Positions 1 to 6,586 of a stretch of 28,770 bases of DNA are shown here, in pieces. Each line of letters opens with the position of its first letter. Positions within the stretch are counted from its first letter, which is position 1. The notes below the pieces were generated by a model, which ran no database searches, was not told the DNA's origin, and saw nothing but the letters and a program-made list of their open reading frames with translations. Origin of the DNA: JBBTQZ01 sp038065435 (GTDB lineage Bacteria > Patescibacteriota > Minisyncoccia > Phycocordibacterales > WO2-35-19); contig JBBTQZ010000029.1 in the NCBI GenBank assembly GCA_038065435.1, positions 1 to 28,770 on the forward strand, in the 5' to 3' direction. A program made the translations under genes and the position numbers.

Positions 1-286
1 AGCCATACTCAAAAACGCATCCATACTTGTGTTAGACGAAGCCACTTCAAGCCTAGACTCGCATTCAGAAAGTTTGATCCAAGACGCGCTTGATAAACTT
101 ATGCAAGGCAAGACAGTGATCGTCATCGCTCATCGCCTTTCCACCATCCGCAAAATGAACAGAGTAGTCGTCATAGATAATGGTAAGATAACAGAAGAAG
201 GAAGCCATGAAGAGCTTCTAAACCAAGAAAATAGTCTGTATAAAAAGCTCTGGGACTTGCAGGCCGGTGGCTTCTTGTCGGAATAA
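1..286 (+). CDS. ABC exporter ATPase, C-terminal fragment (cut by window start)
   Basis: The reading frame is open from base 2 and ends at the TAA at 284-286. The visible 94 residues are the end of an ABC exporter nucleotide-binding domain: Walker B plus D-loop (ILVLDEATSSLD), the H-loop histidine in VIAHRLSTIR, and the usual tail (VIDNGKITEEGSHEELL) ending in LWDLQAGGFLSE. This is the MsbA/LmrA-type exporter family, whose half-transporters dimerise in the membrane and use ATP hydrolysis to export lipids, peptides or drugs. The membrane domain and Walker A lie upstream of the window. The next gene (600) is a second exporter half, so a heterodimer is possible but unproven. The last codons and the 3' flank are repeated at 2448-2548. 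Confidence 0.9.
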   Translation, partial: AILKNASILVLDEATSSLDSHSESLIQDALDKLMQGKTVIVIAHRLSTIRKMNRVVVIDNGKITEEGSHEELLNQENSLYKKLWDLQAGGFLSE

Positions 287-336
287 TCACGGATGGAATC
301 CTGTCACAATTAGACCACACCCCTAAAATACAATGG
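240..336 (+). repeat. Direct repeat, copy 1 (ABC 3' end plus 3' flank)
   Basis: This stretch covers the last codons of the first ABC gene (Y-K-K-L-W onward), its stop and about 50 bases of flank. It is repeated with scattered substitutions at 2448-2548. The best conserved part is downstream of the stop, where GGATGGAATCCTGTCACAAT is identical in both copies. Similarity fades at the AAAATACA(A/C)TG near 325-335. Confidence 0.85.
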
Positions 337-350
337 CCGTCATTGTATTT
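326..350. other. Perfect 10-bp inverted repeat upstream of a -35 box
   Basis: AAATACAATG (326-335) and CATTGTATTT (341-350) are perfect inverted repeats around a 5-base centre. The repeat sits 40 bases after the first ABC stop and ends 4 bases before the TTGACA at 355. It could be a repressor operator for the promoter at 355-382 or a weak terminator for the first ABC gene. The stem is AT-rich and the T-run is only three bases, so I slightly favour an operator. It is absent from the second copy of the surrounding repeat. Confidence 0.5.
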
Positions 351-354
351 GCAC

Positions 355-382
355 TTGACAGTCTGGGGACTTTGTGTACAAT
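355..382 (+). promoter_or_regulatory. Sigma70-type promoter TTGACA-N16-TACAAT
   Basis: A -35 TTGACA at 355-360 and a -10 TACAAT at 377-382 are separated by 16 bases, predicting a start near 389. It would drive the structured RNA/leader at 389-525 and possibly the ABC gene at 600. The same promoter style precedes the other SD-type accessory genes in this window. Confidence 0.7.
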
Positions 383-388
383 AGACAA

Positions 389-525
389 TACTATGAAAAA
401 CATAGGCGTACAAATGAATACCCCATTCACCTCTCTTGCTGAGAGGCATTCGCGCTGTGTTTTAAGTATTTAAATCTAAACAAAATTTGAAAACTTAGAA
501 CGCCGCGCAACCCGCGGCGTTTTAA
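389..525 (+). ncRNA. Candidate structured RNA or leader upstream of the ABC exporter
   Basis: From the predicted start near 389 the transcript would fold a 5' hairpin (CTATG 391-395 / CATAG 401-405), a second hairpin (CCTCTC 430-435 / GAGAGG 441-446) and a GC-rich hairpin (AACGCCGCG 499-507 / CGCGGCGTT 513-521) followed by TTTTAAG. The last one resembles an intrinsic terminator with a short T-run. The unit could be a free-standing RNA of about 135 nt or an attenuating leader of the ABC mRNA. A 26-codon ORF (393-473, M-K-N-I-G-V-Q-M) starts just after the predicted start point but has no SD. A further hairpin (GTACCA 535-540 / TGGTAC 551-556) lies between this unit and the ABC gene. No known RNA family was recognised. 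Confidence 0.4.
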
Positions 526-599
526 GTAAACCGTGTACCAAACTTTGTTCTGGTACTACGGAGTTCTTTGAAATTCACACAACAGAAAGGAGAAAACGA

Positions 600-2387
600 G
601 TGAGAAACAACCCACTGTGGTACTTGTTTAGCAAGACTTGGGAGTATAGTGCTGGTAATCGAAAGAATGTCGTATGGTATTGGATCATGTTTATCCTGGC
701 CGAATCGGTGGACACAATTTTCAGTCCGCTGATTTGGGCAAAGATGATCGAGGTTTTGACAATGCAAGGAATCAATTCCGCAAGCATTGGTACTTTGTAT
801 CTTTGCTTAGGAGGAGTCCTCTTACGCTTAGTCGTCTCATGGGGTTTCCATGGGCCAGCACGTTGTATTGAACGCAACAATGCGTTCAAAGTACGTGCCA
901 ACTATTGGAGAGGCTTGCTTAAAGGTGTCGTCACGTTGCCACTCGAATGGCATGTGGAGCATCATACTGGAGACACTATAGACAAAGTTAACAAGGGAAC
1001 TGGCGCATTGTTCGAATTCTCGGAAGTATCGTTCATTCCCATTCGTTGCTTTATTCAGCTGCTGGGTAGTTATGCTGTATTGGTCTACTTCAGTCATTCA
1101 GCTGCCTACATGGTTTTAGGAATGCTTTTGGTGAGCGCTTGGATTACCATGCGTTTCGACAGAGTTCTCCTAAAGCAATACAAGGAGCTGAACGCTAACG
1201 AAAACCAAGTCTCTGAATCTGTGATCGATGCGATTAGTAATATCTCAACAATCATTGTTCTCCGAGTAGAAAAGCTGGTTTTCGACGCTATCATGCACAA
1301 GGTTGAGAAACCATACGAGCTTTTCAGGCACAACCAACGCCTAAACGAGCTCAAGTGGTTTTTGACCAGTACCTGCTGCAATGTGATGACTGTCTTGGTA
1401 GTGATCATGTACTTCTTCCAAAACTGGGGAGCCGCACCCGGCACTCTAGTAGCTAGTTTCTACATATTGACCAGCTATCTCGATCGCATCAGCGAACTAT
1501 TTTTCCGATTTACAGAAATGTACGGAACTGTCGTTCGTCGCAAGTCTCGAATCATGAATTCCGAGGAATTATCTAAAGATTTCAGGAGTGAGAACTTCAC
1601 TAATCATGTCTTGCCAAAAAAGTGGCAAAGATTGAATGTGAACAATTTATCGTTTTCGTACTACGGAGATGGTGAAGCGTTACATCTGAACAATGTTTCT
1701 TTTTCGGTAAATCATGGAGAACGAGTGGCTTTTGTGGGCGAGACCGGAAGTGGTAAAACCACATTCCTGAAAATCATGAGGGATCTATACCATCCGAGAG
1801 AGCTGAACCTTTCTGTAGATGGACGACCGATCGCAAATGGTTTTGAAGGAATCAATCAAGCTATTACACTTGTGCAACAAGATCCAGAAATCTTTGCAAA
1901 GAGTATCTGGGAAAACATTACCATGGGAGCAGATCATGAGTTGGAGTTGGTCTTGCAGTTTACAGACATGGCTTGCTTCACTCACGTTGTCGAAAGTCTA
2001 CCGAAAAAGTTCGACTCCTCGATTCAAGAAAAAGGAGTCAATCTTTCAGGTGGGCAACAACAAAGATTGGCTTTGTCCCGCGGGCTTCTTGCTTGCCACG
2101 ACAAAGATATAATCTTGCTTGATGAGCCAACAAGTAGCTTGGACACGATTACTGAAATAAAAGTCTACCAGAATATCTTCAAAGGTTTTTCTGGGAAAAC
2201 GATTATTTCTACCGTTCACCAGCTTCATCTCCTACCTCTCTTCGATCGAATCTGTGTTTTCGACAATGGTCGGATTAATGCATCTGGTACGCTACAAGAG
2301 CTTCTGTCTTCTTGCCCCAAGTTCGTTTCCCTCTGGGAAGCGATGCAAAAGGCAGCGACAGGAAACTCAGTGGCAATCGCAGAGTAA
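600..2387 (+). CDS. ABC exporter half-transporter (membrane domain fused to ATPase)
   Basis: This 595-aa protein has the classic exporter half layout: a membrane domain over about residues 20-300 and an ATPase domain from about 335. Visible motifs are Walker A GETGSGKTT (380-388), the Q-loop in LVQQDPEIF, the signature LSGGQQQR (482-489), Walker B ending in D508-E509, and the H-loop His540 in STVHQLH. All catalytic residues are intact. Such halves work as homo- or heterodimers to export lipids, peptides or drugs; the substrate cannot be read from sequence. The GTG start is fixed by the SD AGAAAGGAG at 584-592, 7 bases upstream. A hairpin terminator follows at 2412. The 3' end of another exporter gene lies at 1-286, making the two possible partners, although a promoter and 313 bases separate them. 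Confidence 0.93.
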   Translation: MRNNPLWYLFSKTWEYSAGNRKNVVWYWIMFILAESVDTIFSPLIWAKMIEVLTMQGINSASIGTLYLCLGGVLLRLVVSWGFHGPARCIERNNAFKVRANYWRGLLKGVVTLPLEWHVEHHTGDTIDKVNKGTGALFEFSEVSFIPIRCFIQLLGSYAVLVYFSHSAAYMVLGMLLVSAWITMRFDRVLLKQYKELNANENQVSESVIDAISNISTIIVLRVEKLVFDAIMHKVEKPYELFRHNQRLNELKWFLTSTCCNVMTVLVVIMYFFQNWGAAPGTLVASFYILTSYLDRISELFFRFTEMYGTVVRRKSRIMNSEELSKDFRSENFTNHVLPKKWQRLNVNNLSFSYYGDGEALHLNNVSFSVNHGERVAFVGETGSGKTTFLKIMRDLYHPRELNLSVDGRPIANGFEGINQAITLVQQDPEIFAKSIWENITMGADHELELVLQFTDMACFTHVVESLPKKFDSSIQEKGVNLSGGQQQRLALSRGLLACHDKDIILLDEPTSSLDTITEIKVYQNIFKGFSGKTIISTVHQLHLLPLFDRICVFDNGRINASGTLQELLSSCPKFVSLWEAMQKAATGNSVAIAE

Positions 2388-2411
2388 AAGATGTGTGCGA
2401 AATACTTTTAG

Positions 2412-2447
2412 ATCCCGCCCTCCAGCAAATGGACGGCGGGATTTTTT
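2412..2447 (+). terminator. Intrinsic terminator after the ABC exporter
   Basis: The stem ATCCCGCC (2412-2419) / GGCGGGAT (2435-2442) continues, past a C/C mismatch, into TCCA/TGGA around the loop GCAAA. It is followed by a T-run to 2448. The whole hairpin including its loop is repeated exactly at 3033-3063. Confidence 0.92.
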
Positions 2448-2495
2448 TACAAAAAACTCTAGAACTTGCAAGCCGGTGGCCTTTTGCTAGGATAA
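2448..2495 (+). pseudogene. Decayed 3' end of an ABC exporter gene
   Basis: Read in the frame of the first ABC gene this stretch gives Y-K-K-L-stop-N-L-Q-A-G-G-L-L-L-G-stop, against Y-K-K-L-W-D-L-Q-A-G-G-F-L-S-E-stop at 240-286. The final stop is in the same place. The Trp codon TGG has become TAG. Only the last 16 codons remain, joined directly to the T-run of the preceding terminator. The complete ABC gene at 600 has a different C-terminus, so it is not the source. I read this as debris of a lost paralogue. Confidence 0.7.
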
Positions 2496-2548
2496 TCATG
2501 GATGGAATCCTGTCACAATTAGACCACTCCATGTAACAAAATACACTG
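2448..2548 (+). repeat. Direct repeat, copy 2 (ABC 3' end plus flank)
   Basis: This is the second copy of the unit at 240-336. It contains the pseudogene tail and the conserved downstream block with GGATGGAATCCTGTCACAAT at 2500-2519. The copies flank the complete ABC exporter gene and its terminator. Confidence 0.85.
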
Positions 2549-2584
2549 TCTTGGAGTCTTATTTATAGAAAGAGAGGTTTTTAA

Positions 2585-2974
2585 GTGCCTATACCATATC
2601 CAACCTCAATGGATGTCATGTATGTAGCATTTGACTTTAACAAGTCATTCCCAGCAGACTTCGTGAAGGAACTCAAAGAAAAGTTTCCGGAGTGGACTGA
2701 TCTTCATTTTTCTTTAGACAACAATAATCAAAACGTCTGGGAATTTCTAAGAATGTACCGAGACCGATTGTCAAAATTCAAAGCAAAACAAATTCTTAGT
2801 GCCACAAAGAATGGTAGCTTTGAAGAACTTGTTGACCGGGCCAGGCAAGCAGTAGAGATGCAAAAATATTTCGCCGATCTTAGACCCCGATTTTTTCCAG
2901 AAGAAGTTGAGGCGGAGAAGAAGAGACACAAGCAGGCGGATGAGGATGCAAAGGCTTACTATGGCTTCGAGTAG
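2585..2974 (+). CDS. Hypothetical protein, 129 aa
   Basis: I do not recognise a family. The GTG start is supported by GAGAGG at 2572-2577, 7 bases upstream. The N-terminal 50 residues alternate like a small alpha/beta fold (DVMYVAFDF, then a helix DFVKELKEKFPEW, then LHFSLD). The remainder is highly charged and helical, ending in a Lys/Glu-rich segment (EEVEAEKKRHKQADEDAKAY). There is no signal peptide or membrane segment, so it is probably cytosolic. The gene stands alone between a repeat copy and a terminator identical to that of the ABC gene, which suggests an independently transcribed single-gene unit. Good SD, plausible codon use and the terminator make it likely to be real. Confidence 0.7.
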   Translation: MPIPYPTSMDVMYVAFDFNKSFPADFVKELKEKFPEWTDLHFSLDNNNQNVWEFLRMYRDRLSKFKAKQILSATKNGSFEELVDRARQAVEMQKYFADLRPRFFPEEVEAEKKRHKQADEDAKAYYGFE

Positions 2975-3032
2975 TATCAATCCCTAACAATAATACCAGG
3001 GATCCGAACCAAATCTCTGTGAAGTACCTCTA

Positions 3033-3068
3033 ATCCCGCCCTCCAGCAAATGGACGGCGGGATTTTTG
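3033..3068 (+). terminator. Intrinsic terminator, duplicate of the one at 2412
   Basis: ATCCCGCC (3033-3040) pairs with GGCGGGAT (3056-3063), with the same interior and loop as the copy at 2412-2442, then a T-run. It ends the 2585-2974 unit. A smaller hairpin (ATCCCT 2980-2985 / AGGGAT 2998-3003) lies between the stop codon and this terminator. Confidence 0.9.
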
Positions 3069-3110
3069 TTTGTTGTAAAAAAGAGATTTTTGGGTTAAAT
3101 TATATGTATT

Positions 3111-4502
3111 ATGCAAAGAATCTTTATAAAAGACCTGAAAGATCATGTGGGGCAAGAGGTGTCCGTATCGGGCTGGGTTAGCATTGTAAGAGATCAGGGC
3201 AAGATGGTTTTTTTTGATTTTCGCGACATGAGCGGTACCGTGCAGGGGGTAGTGCTTTCTGATAAAAAAGATTTGGTGGAAAGAGCAAAACCAATTCGAT
3301 CAGATTGGGTGGTAAGAGTAGAGGGTAAGGTCAATAAAAGACCCGATAAAATGGTGAACGAAAAAGTGCAAAATGGTGATATTGAACTAGAGATAACAAA
3401 CATTCAAGTTTTAAACGAATCTAAAACATCACCTTTTGACGTCCTTACGGACACATCGAACATAGATGAAGAGACACGTCTAAAATATAGATATATCGAT
3501 CTCAGAAGCGAGCGTATGCAGAAAAATATGCGGCTTAGAAGCGAGTGGGTAAACAAATGTAGAGGTTATTTACTTAGAAATAGCTTCACAGAAATAGAAA
3601 CGCCGATCCTGACCGAATCAACCCCCGAAGGAAGCAGAGACTTCGTGGTACCAAGTCGCCTAAATCCTGGTAAATTTTATGCCCTTCCCCAATCACCCCA
3701 ACAATACAAACAACTCCTCATGGTCGCCGGTTTTGAAAGATATTTCCAAATAGCTCGGGCAGTACGCGATGAGGATCTCCGAGCGGATAGAGGATTCGAA
3801 CATACTCAGATAGATATAGAAACTAGTTTTTTGAAACAAGACGAACTTTTAGATCTTCTTGAAGCAATGTTCATAGAAGTAGCAGAATCACTTGGACACA
3901 AGATCAAGCAAAAACCTTTTCCACGTATTACATACAAAGAAGCAATGCAAAAATACGGCGCAGACAAATTTGATATGCGCACCGAAGAAGAGAAGGGGGA
4001 TGGCAAAACTCTGGCATATGCATGGGTGGTAGATTTTCCATTTTTTGAAAAAACCGATCAAGGAGATTGGACCTTTACCCACAACCCATTTTCTATGCCA
4101 AAAGAAGAATGTTTAGAAGACCATTTGACAGGCAAGAACATAGAGAACATTATCACTCAGCAATACGACCTTGTATGCAATGGTTACGAATCAGCTGGAG
4201 GTAGTATAAGAGCTCATGATCCTAAAATCTTGGAAGCTACATATAAAATCATGGGCTACTCAGATGAAAAGATTCAGAAAAGTGTTGGGCACATGCTAGA
4301 AGCCTTAAAATATGGAGCGCCACCCCATGGGGGTATTGCCATAGGGGTGGAGAGAAATATAATGAACTTAGCAAATGAAGCTTATTTGCGCGAAGTACAA
4401 GCTTTTCCGATGACCCGCGGCGGTAAAACATCAGTGATGAACGCTCCCAGCGAACTTTCTCTAAAACAATTAAAAGAGCTGGGGATCAGTATTAAGAAAT
4501 GA
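3111..4502 (+). CDS. aspS: Aspartate-tRNA ligase, compact form
   Basis: This class II synthetase charges tRNA-Asp, and in many bacteria lacking AsnRS also tRNA-Asn. An N-terminal OB-fold anticodon-binding domain (about 1-110) is followed by the catalytic core. The core has QSPQQYKQLLM, motif 2 with the typical VRDEDLRADRG and HTQIDIE, and motif 3 GIAIGVER (408-415). The arginine is kept, although the usual end is GLDR. At 463 aa it is much shorter than the usual bacterial enzyme of about 590. The roughly 130-residue GAD insertion that normally separates YG-DKPDLR from WVVDFP is replaced by a few residues after YGADKFDMR. The start ATG has no SD. AT-rich TTAAAT/TATATG boxes lie 5-15 bases upstream, suggesting a leaderless or near-leaderless mRNA. 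The stop overlaps the next gene by 4 bases. Confidence 0.95.
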   Translation: MQRIFIKDLKDHVGQEVSVSGWVSIVRDQGKMVFFDFRDMSGTVQGVVLSDKKDLVERAKPIRSDWVVRVEGKVNKRPDKMVNEKVQNGDIELEITNIQVLNESKTSPFDVLTDTSNIDEETRLKYRYIDLRSERMQKNMRLRSEWVNKCRGYLLRNSFTEIETPILTESTPEGSRDFVVPSRLNPGKFYALPQSPQQYKQLLMVAGFERYFQIARAVRDEDLRADRGFEHTQIDIETSFLKQDELLDLLEAMFIEVAESLGHKIKQKPFPRITYKEAMQKYGADKFDMRTEEEKGDGKTLAYAWVVDFPFFEKTDQGDWTFTHNPFSMPKEECLEDHLTGKNIENIITQQYDLVCNGYESAGGSIRAHDPKILEATYKIMGYSDEKIQKSVGHMLEALKYGAPPHGGIAIGVERNIMNLANEAYLREVQAFPMTRGGKTSVMNAPSELSLKQLKELGISIKK

Positions 4503-5140
4503 TAAGTGTCCAAAAAATAACTGAGGAATTAATACGGAAATATGACCCCATAGCAGTTTATCTTTCAGGATCGAGAGCAAGGGGCAGAGAACGACCAGAT
4601 AGTGATTATGATTTTCATTTGGTTGTACCGAATTTCACACACCCTATTTCAGAAAAAATCTTGGGCCAATCAGTTGATATAAAATCCATATTCTTTTCTG
4701 ATTTACCAAATTCTATAATTGATACCGTATACTCTCCAGCAATACCGTATCAACCCATCTATAAAGACGTAAAATTTTTGAAAGATTTAAATAATCTTGA
4801 AGAAAGAACTAAAAACGCCTACGAGGTTGGTCCCGCAGAGTGGAGCAAACAAGAATATACAGAGAATAAAAATCGTACTTTGCGTTTCTTAGAGGCAATT
4901 GAGGGGACTACCCATGTTCCCATTATTTCTTTTCGGCACTTCTGTAAGTTTTTTGATCTTAGTCTTTTATGCTGGTTTGGCATACGAAAAAGATGGTCAG
5001 TTCCTATTTATGAAGCCTTGGATATTTTTTCCAAAGAGGATCCAGAATTTTACGAAATAATATGTTCAATGGAATCTTCGTCTTCAGCCAAAGAAAGATC
5101 TGCACTAGCACGAAAGTTATACACAACCCTATTCAGATGA
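4499..5140 (+). CDS. Nucleotidyltransferase-domain protein
   Basis: The N-terminus carries the Pol-beta/MNT nucleotidyltransferase signature, GSRARGRERPDSDYDF: a Gly-Ser followed by Ser-Asp-x-Asp, where the two Asp residues bind metal. A third acidic residue is plausible in SVDIKSI. The C-terminal half (about 100-213) is mainly helical and unrecognised. Family members transfer nucleotides to small molecules or proteins, for example aminoglycoside nucleotidyltransferases and MNT antitoxins that AMPylate HEPN toxins. No HEPN partner is encoded next to it. The ATG overlaps the aspS stop (ATGA), so it is probably translated by coupling with aspS. The substrate is unknown. Confidence 0.75.
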   Translation: MISVQKITEELIRKYDPIAVYLSGSRARGRERPDSDYDFHLVVPNFTHPISEKILGQSVDIKSIFFSDLPNSIIDTVYSPAIPYQPIYKDVKFLKDLNNLEERTKNAYEVGPAEWSKQEYTENKNRTLRFLEAIEGTTHVPIISFRHFCKFFDLSLLCWFGIRKRWSVPIYEALDIFSKEDPEFYEIICSMESSSSAKERSALARKLYTTLFR

Positions 5141-5165
5141 TTATCTATTTATGTAAATCTTTTTT

Positions 5166-5240
5166 ATGAAAATACTTAATCTATCTAACATCCGCGAGAC
5201 CACTTTCTTACCCAGAGATGTAAAGAGGTTAAATCCATAA
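5166..5240 (+). CDS. Possible 24-codon ORF upstream of scpA
   Basis: An ATG-to-TAA frame encodes M-K-I-L-N-L-S-N-I-R-E-T-T-F-L-P-R-D-V-K-R-L-N-P. The composition looks protein-like rather than random, but there is no SD and no comparison is possible here. It may be a micropeptide or the remnant of a longer gene. It ends 18 bases before the scpA start and overlaps the region where the scpA promoter should lie. Confidence 0.25.
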   Translation: MKILNLSNIRETTFLPRDVKRLNP

Positions 5241-5243
5241 ATC

Positions 5244-5252
5244 TGCTAAAAT
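5244..5252 (+). promoter_or_regulatory. Extended -10 element placing scpA as leaderless
   Basis: TG-C-TAAAAT ends 6 bases before the scpA ATG at 5259, so transcription should begin at or next to the start codon. The same spacing is seen before ftsW and gltX. Confidence 0.55.
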
Positions 5253-5258
5253 AAGAGG

Positions 5259-6011
5259 ATGGAAACTGATTTTAAAGTACAGGTGGGGGAGTTTGAAGGA
5301 CCGTTAGAGCTTCTACTTGAGCTTATAGAAAAAAGGAAGCTCCACATAAACAGCGTCTCCTTATCCAAAGTGGCGGAGGACTTTTTGGAGCATATAGAAA
5401 AACAAGAAGAATTTCCGATAGCAGATAGCGCCGACTTTATATTGATCGCCTCTACTCTACTTCTCATAAAATCAAAATCCCTCCTACCCAATTTGGAACT
5501 AACAGAAGAGGAGGAAGAGAGTATCGAGAATTTGGAGGAAAGACTTAGAGAATACCAAAAATACAAAATTCTAGCTTTAAATATCCAAAAAATGTTCGGC
5601 GATTTTCTTTTTTTCGCCGAAGAATCAAAATCGCGACAAGTTGTATTTGCTCCCACAGCCGAAATAAGCACAGCAAACCTCCATAAAACAATACTAGAAA
5701 CACTTTCCAACATACCCAAACAAGATTTTTTGCCAAAAGTAAAAGTAGAAAAGACAATAAACTTGGAGGAAATAATAGAAAATCTCTCTAAAAGAGTGCA
5801 GAAAAGTATAAAAATGAGCTTTTCTTCCTTCGTCAATAATTCGGCGGACAAAGCGGGTTTTTCAAACAAAGAGAATCGCGTAGAAGTCATCGTAAGTTTT
5901 CTGGCCATGCTGGAGCTAGTAAAGCGTGGGGCGATGAGAGTGAGCCAGACTACACACTTTGGTGATATTGAGATGGAAAATGAAAATTTATCTGTCCCAG
6001 TTTATAATTAA
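5259..6011 (+). CDS. scpA: Segregation and condensation protein A (kleisin)
   Basis: ScpA is the kleisin subunit of the bacterial Smc-ScpA-ScpB condensin and bridges the Smc heads. The 250-aa product has the family hallmark near its start (FEGPLELLLELIEKRKLHI), then ADFILIASTLLLIKSKSLLP, and an acidic linker (EEEEESIENLEERL). The C-terminal winged-helix part includes RVEVIVSFLAMLELVKRGAM. Length matches the family. It is followed 29 bases later by scpB, the standard pairing. There is no SD; the extended -10 at 5244-5252 suggests leaderless expression. No smc gene lies in the window. Confidence 0.95.
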   Translation: METDFKVQVGEFEGPLELLLELIEKRKLHINSVSLSKVAEDFLEHIEKQEEFPIADSADFILIASTLLLIKSKSLLPNLELTEEEEESIENLEERLREYQKYKILALNIQKMFGDFLFFAEESKSRQVVFAPTAEISTANLHKTILETLSNIPKQDFLPKVKVEKTINLEEIIENLSKRVQKSIKMSFSSFVNNSADKAGFSNKENRVEVIVSFLAMLELVKRGAMRVSQTTHFGDIEMENENLSVPVYN

Positions 6012-6040
6012 AGACCTAAAATAATATAGAACGAAAAAAT

Positions 6041-6586
6041 ATGGACCAAATAGAGCAAAAACTGGAAGCAATACTTTTCTATAAGAACGAACCGACTAGT
6101 GTGAAGGTATTGTCCAAAATTTTAAACATCACAGAAAAAGAAGCTTTGGATAGGCTAAAAAATCTCCAGACCTCGCTCCAAAATCGTGGTCTGTCTCTTG
6201 TTCTGACAGAAAAAGAGGCTTGCCTTGCAACATCCAAAGAGATGGCAAATCTCATTGAGCAAGTAGCCCGTGACGAAATGAGCAGGGAAATAGGCAAGGC
6301 AGGACTAGAGACTCTCTCTATAATCGTCTATAATAGCGAAGGTGTAAGTAGAAGAAAAATAGATTACATCAGAGGGGTAAATTCCACTTTCATATTGCGC
6401 AATTTACTCGCACGTGGTCTCATAGAAAAAGAAGTCTCTAAAGAAGACCAGCGAACATTTGTCTACAGACCGACAGTTTTACTCTTGGCTCATATGGGCA
6501 TCACAAGCCTCTTAGAGCTCCCAGATTATAAAAATATAAGAGCACAAATATTAACACAAGAAACCAGTAATGATGGAGAAAATTAA
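6041..6586 (+). CDS. scpB: Segregation and condensation protein B
   Basis: ScpB is the dimeric tandem winged-helix (KITE) partner of ScpA in condensin. The 181-aa product begins MDQIEQKLEAILFYKNEPTS, the usual ScpB opening. It continues with the second winged helix (ETLSIIVYNSEGVSRRKIDYIRGVNSTFILRNLLARGLIEK) and a RTFVYRPTVLLLAHMGI strand-helix typical of the family. Length is normal. It lies 29 bases after scpA and its 3' end overlaps the next gene by 17 bases, so co-transcription is likely. There is no recognisable SD. Confidence 0.95.
   Translation: MDQIEQKLEAILFYKNEPTSVKVLSKILNITEKEALDRLKNLQTSLQNRGLSLVLTEKEACLATSKEMANLIEQVARDEMSREIGKAGLETLSIIVYNSEGVSRRKIDYIRGVNSTFILRNLLARGLIEKEVSKEDQRTFVYRPTVLLLAHMGITSLLELPDYKNIRAQILTQETSNDGEN

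Noticed and set aside
393..473. A second RiPP precursor (26 codons, containing T-P-F-T-S-L-A-E) upstream of the ABC exporter
   Set aside because: There is no SD, the T-P-F resemblance to a leader box is too slight, and the first codons lie in an RNA hairpin. Kept only as a possible leader ORF.
2254..2536. Two overlapping + strand ORFs of 78 and 74 aa spanning the ABC 3' end and terminator
   Set aside because: They run through the ABC gene in another frame and through a strong terminator hairpin, with no SD. The similarity to 240-336 is better explained by the repeated ABC tail.
2412..3063. Integron-like attC sites (repeated hairpin after each gene)
   Set aside because: Both hairpins end in T-runs and behave as intrinsic terminators. 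No integrase, attC core sites or cassette array is visible.
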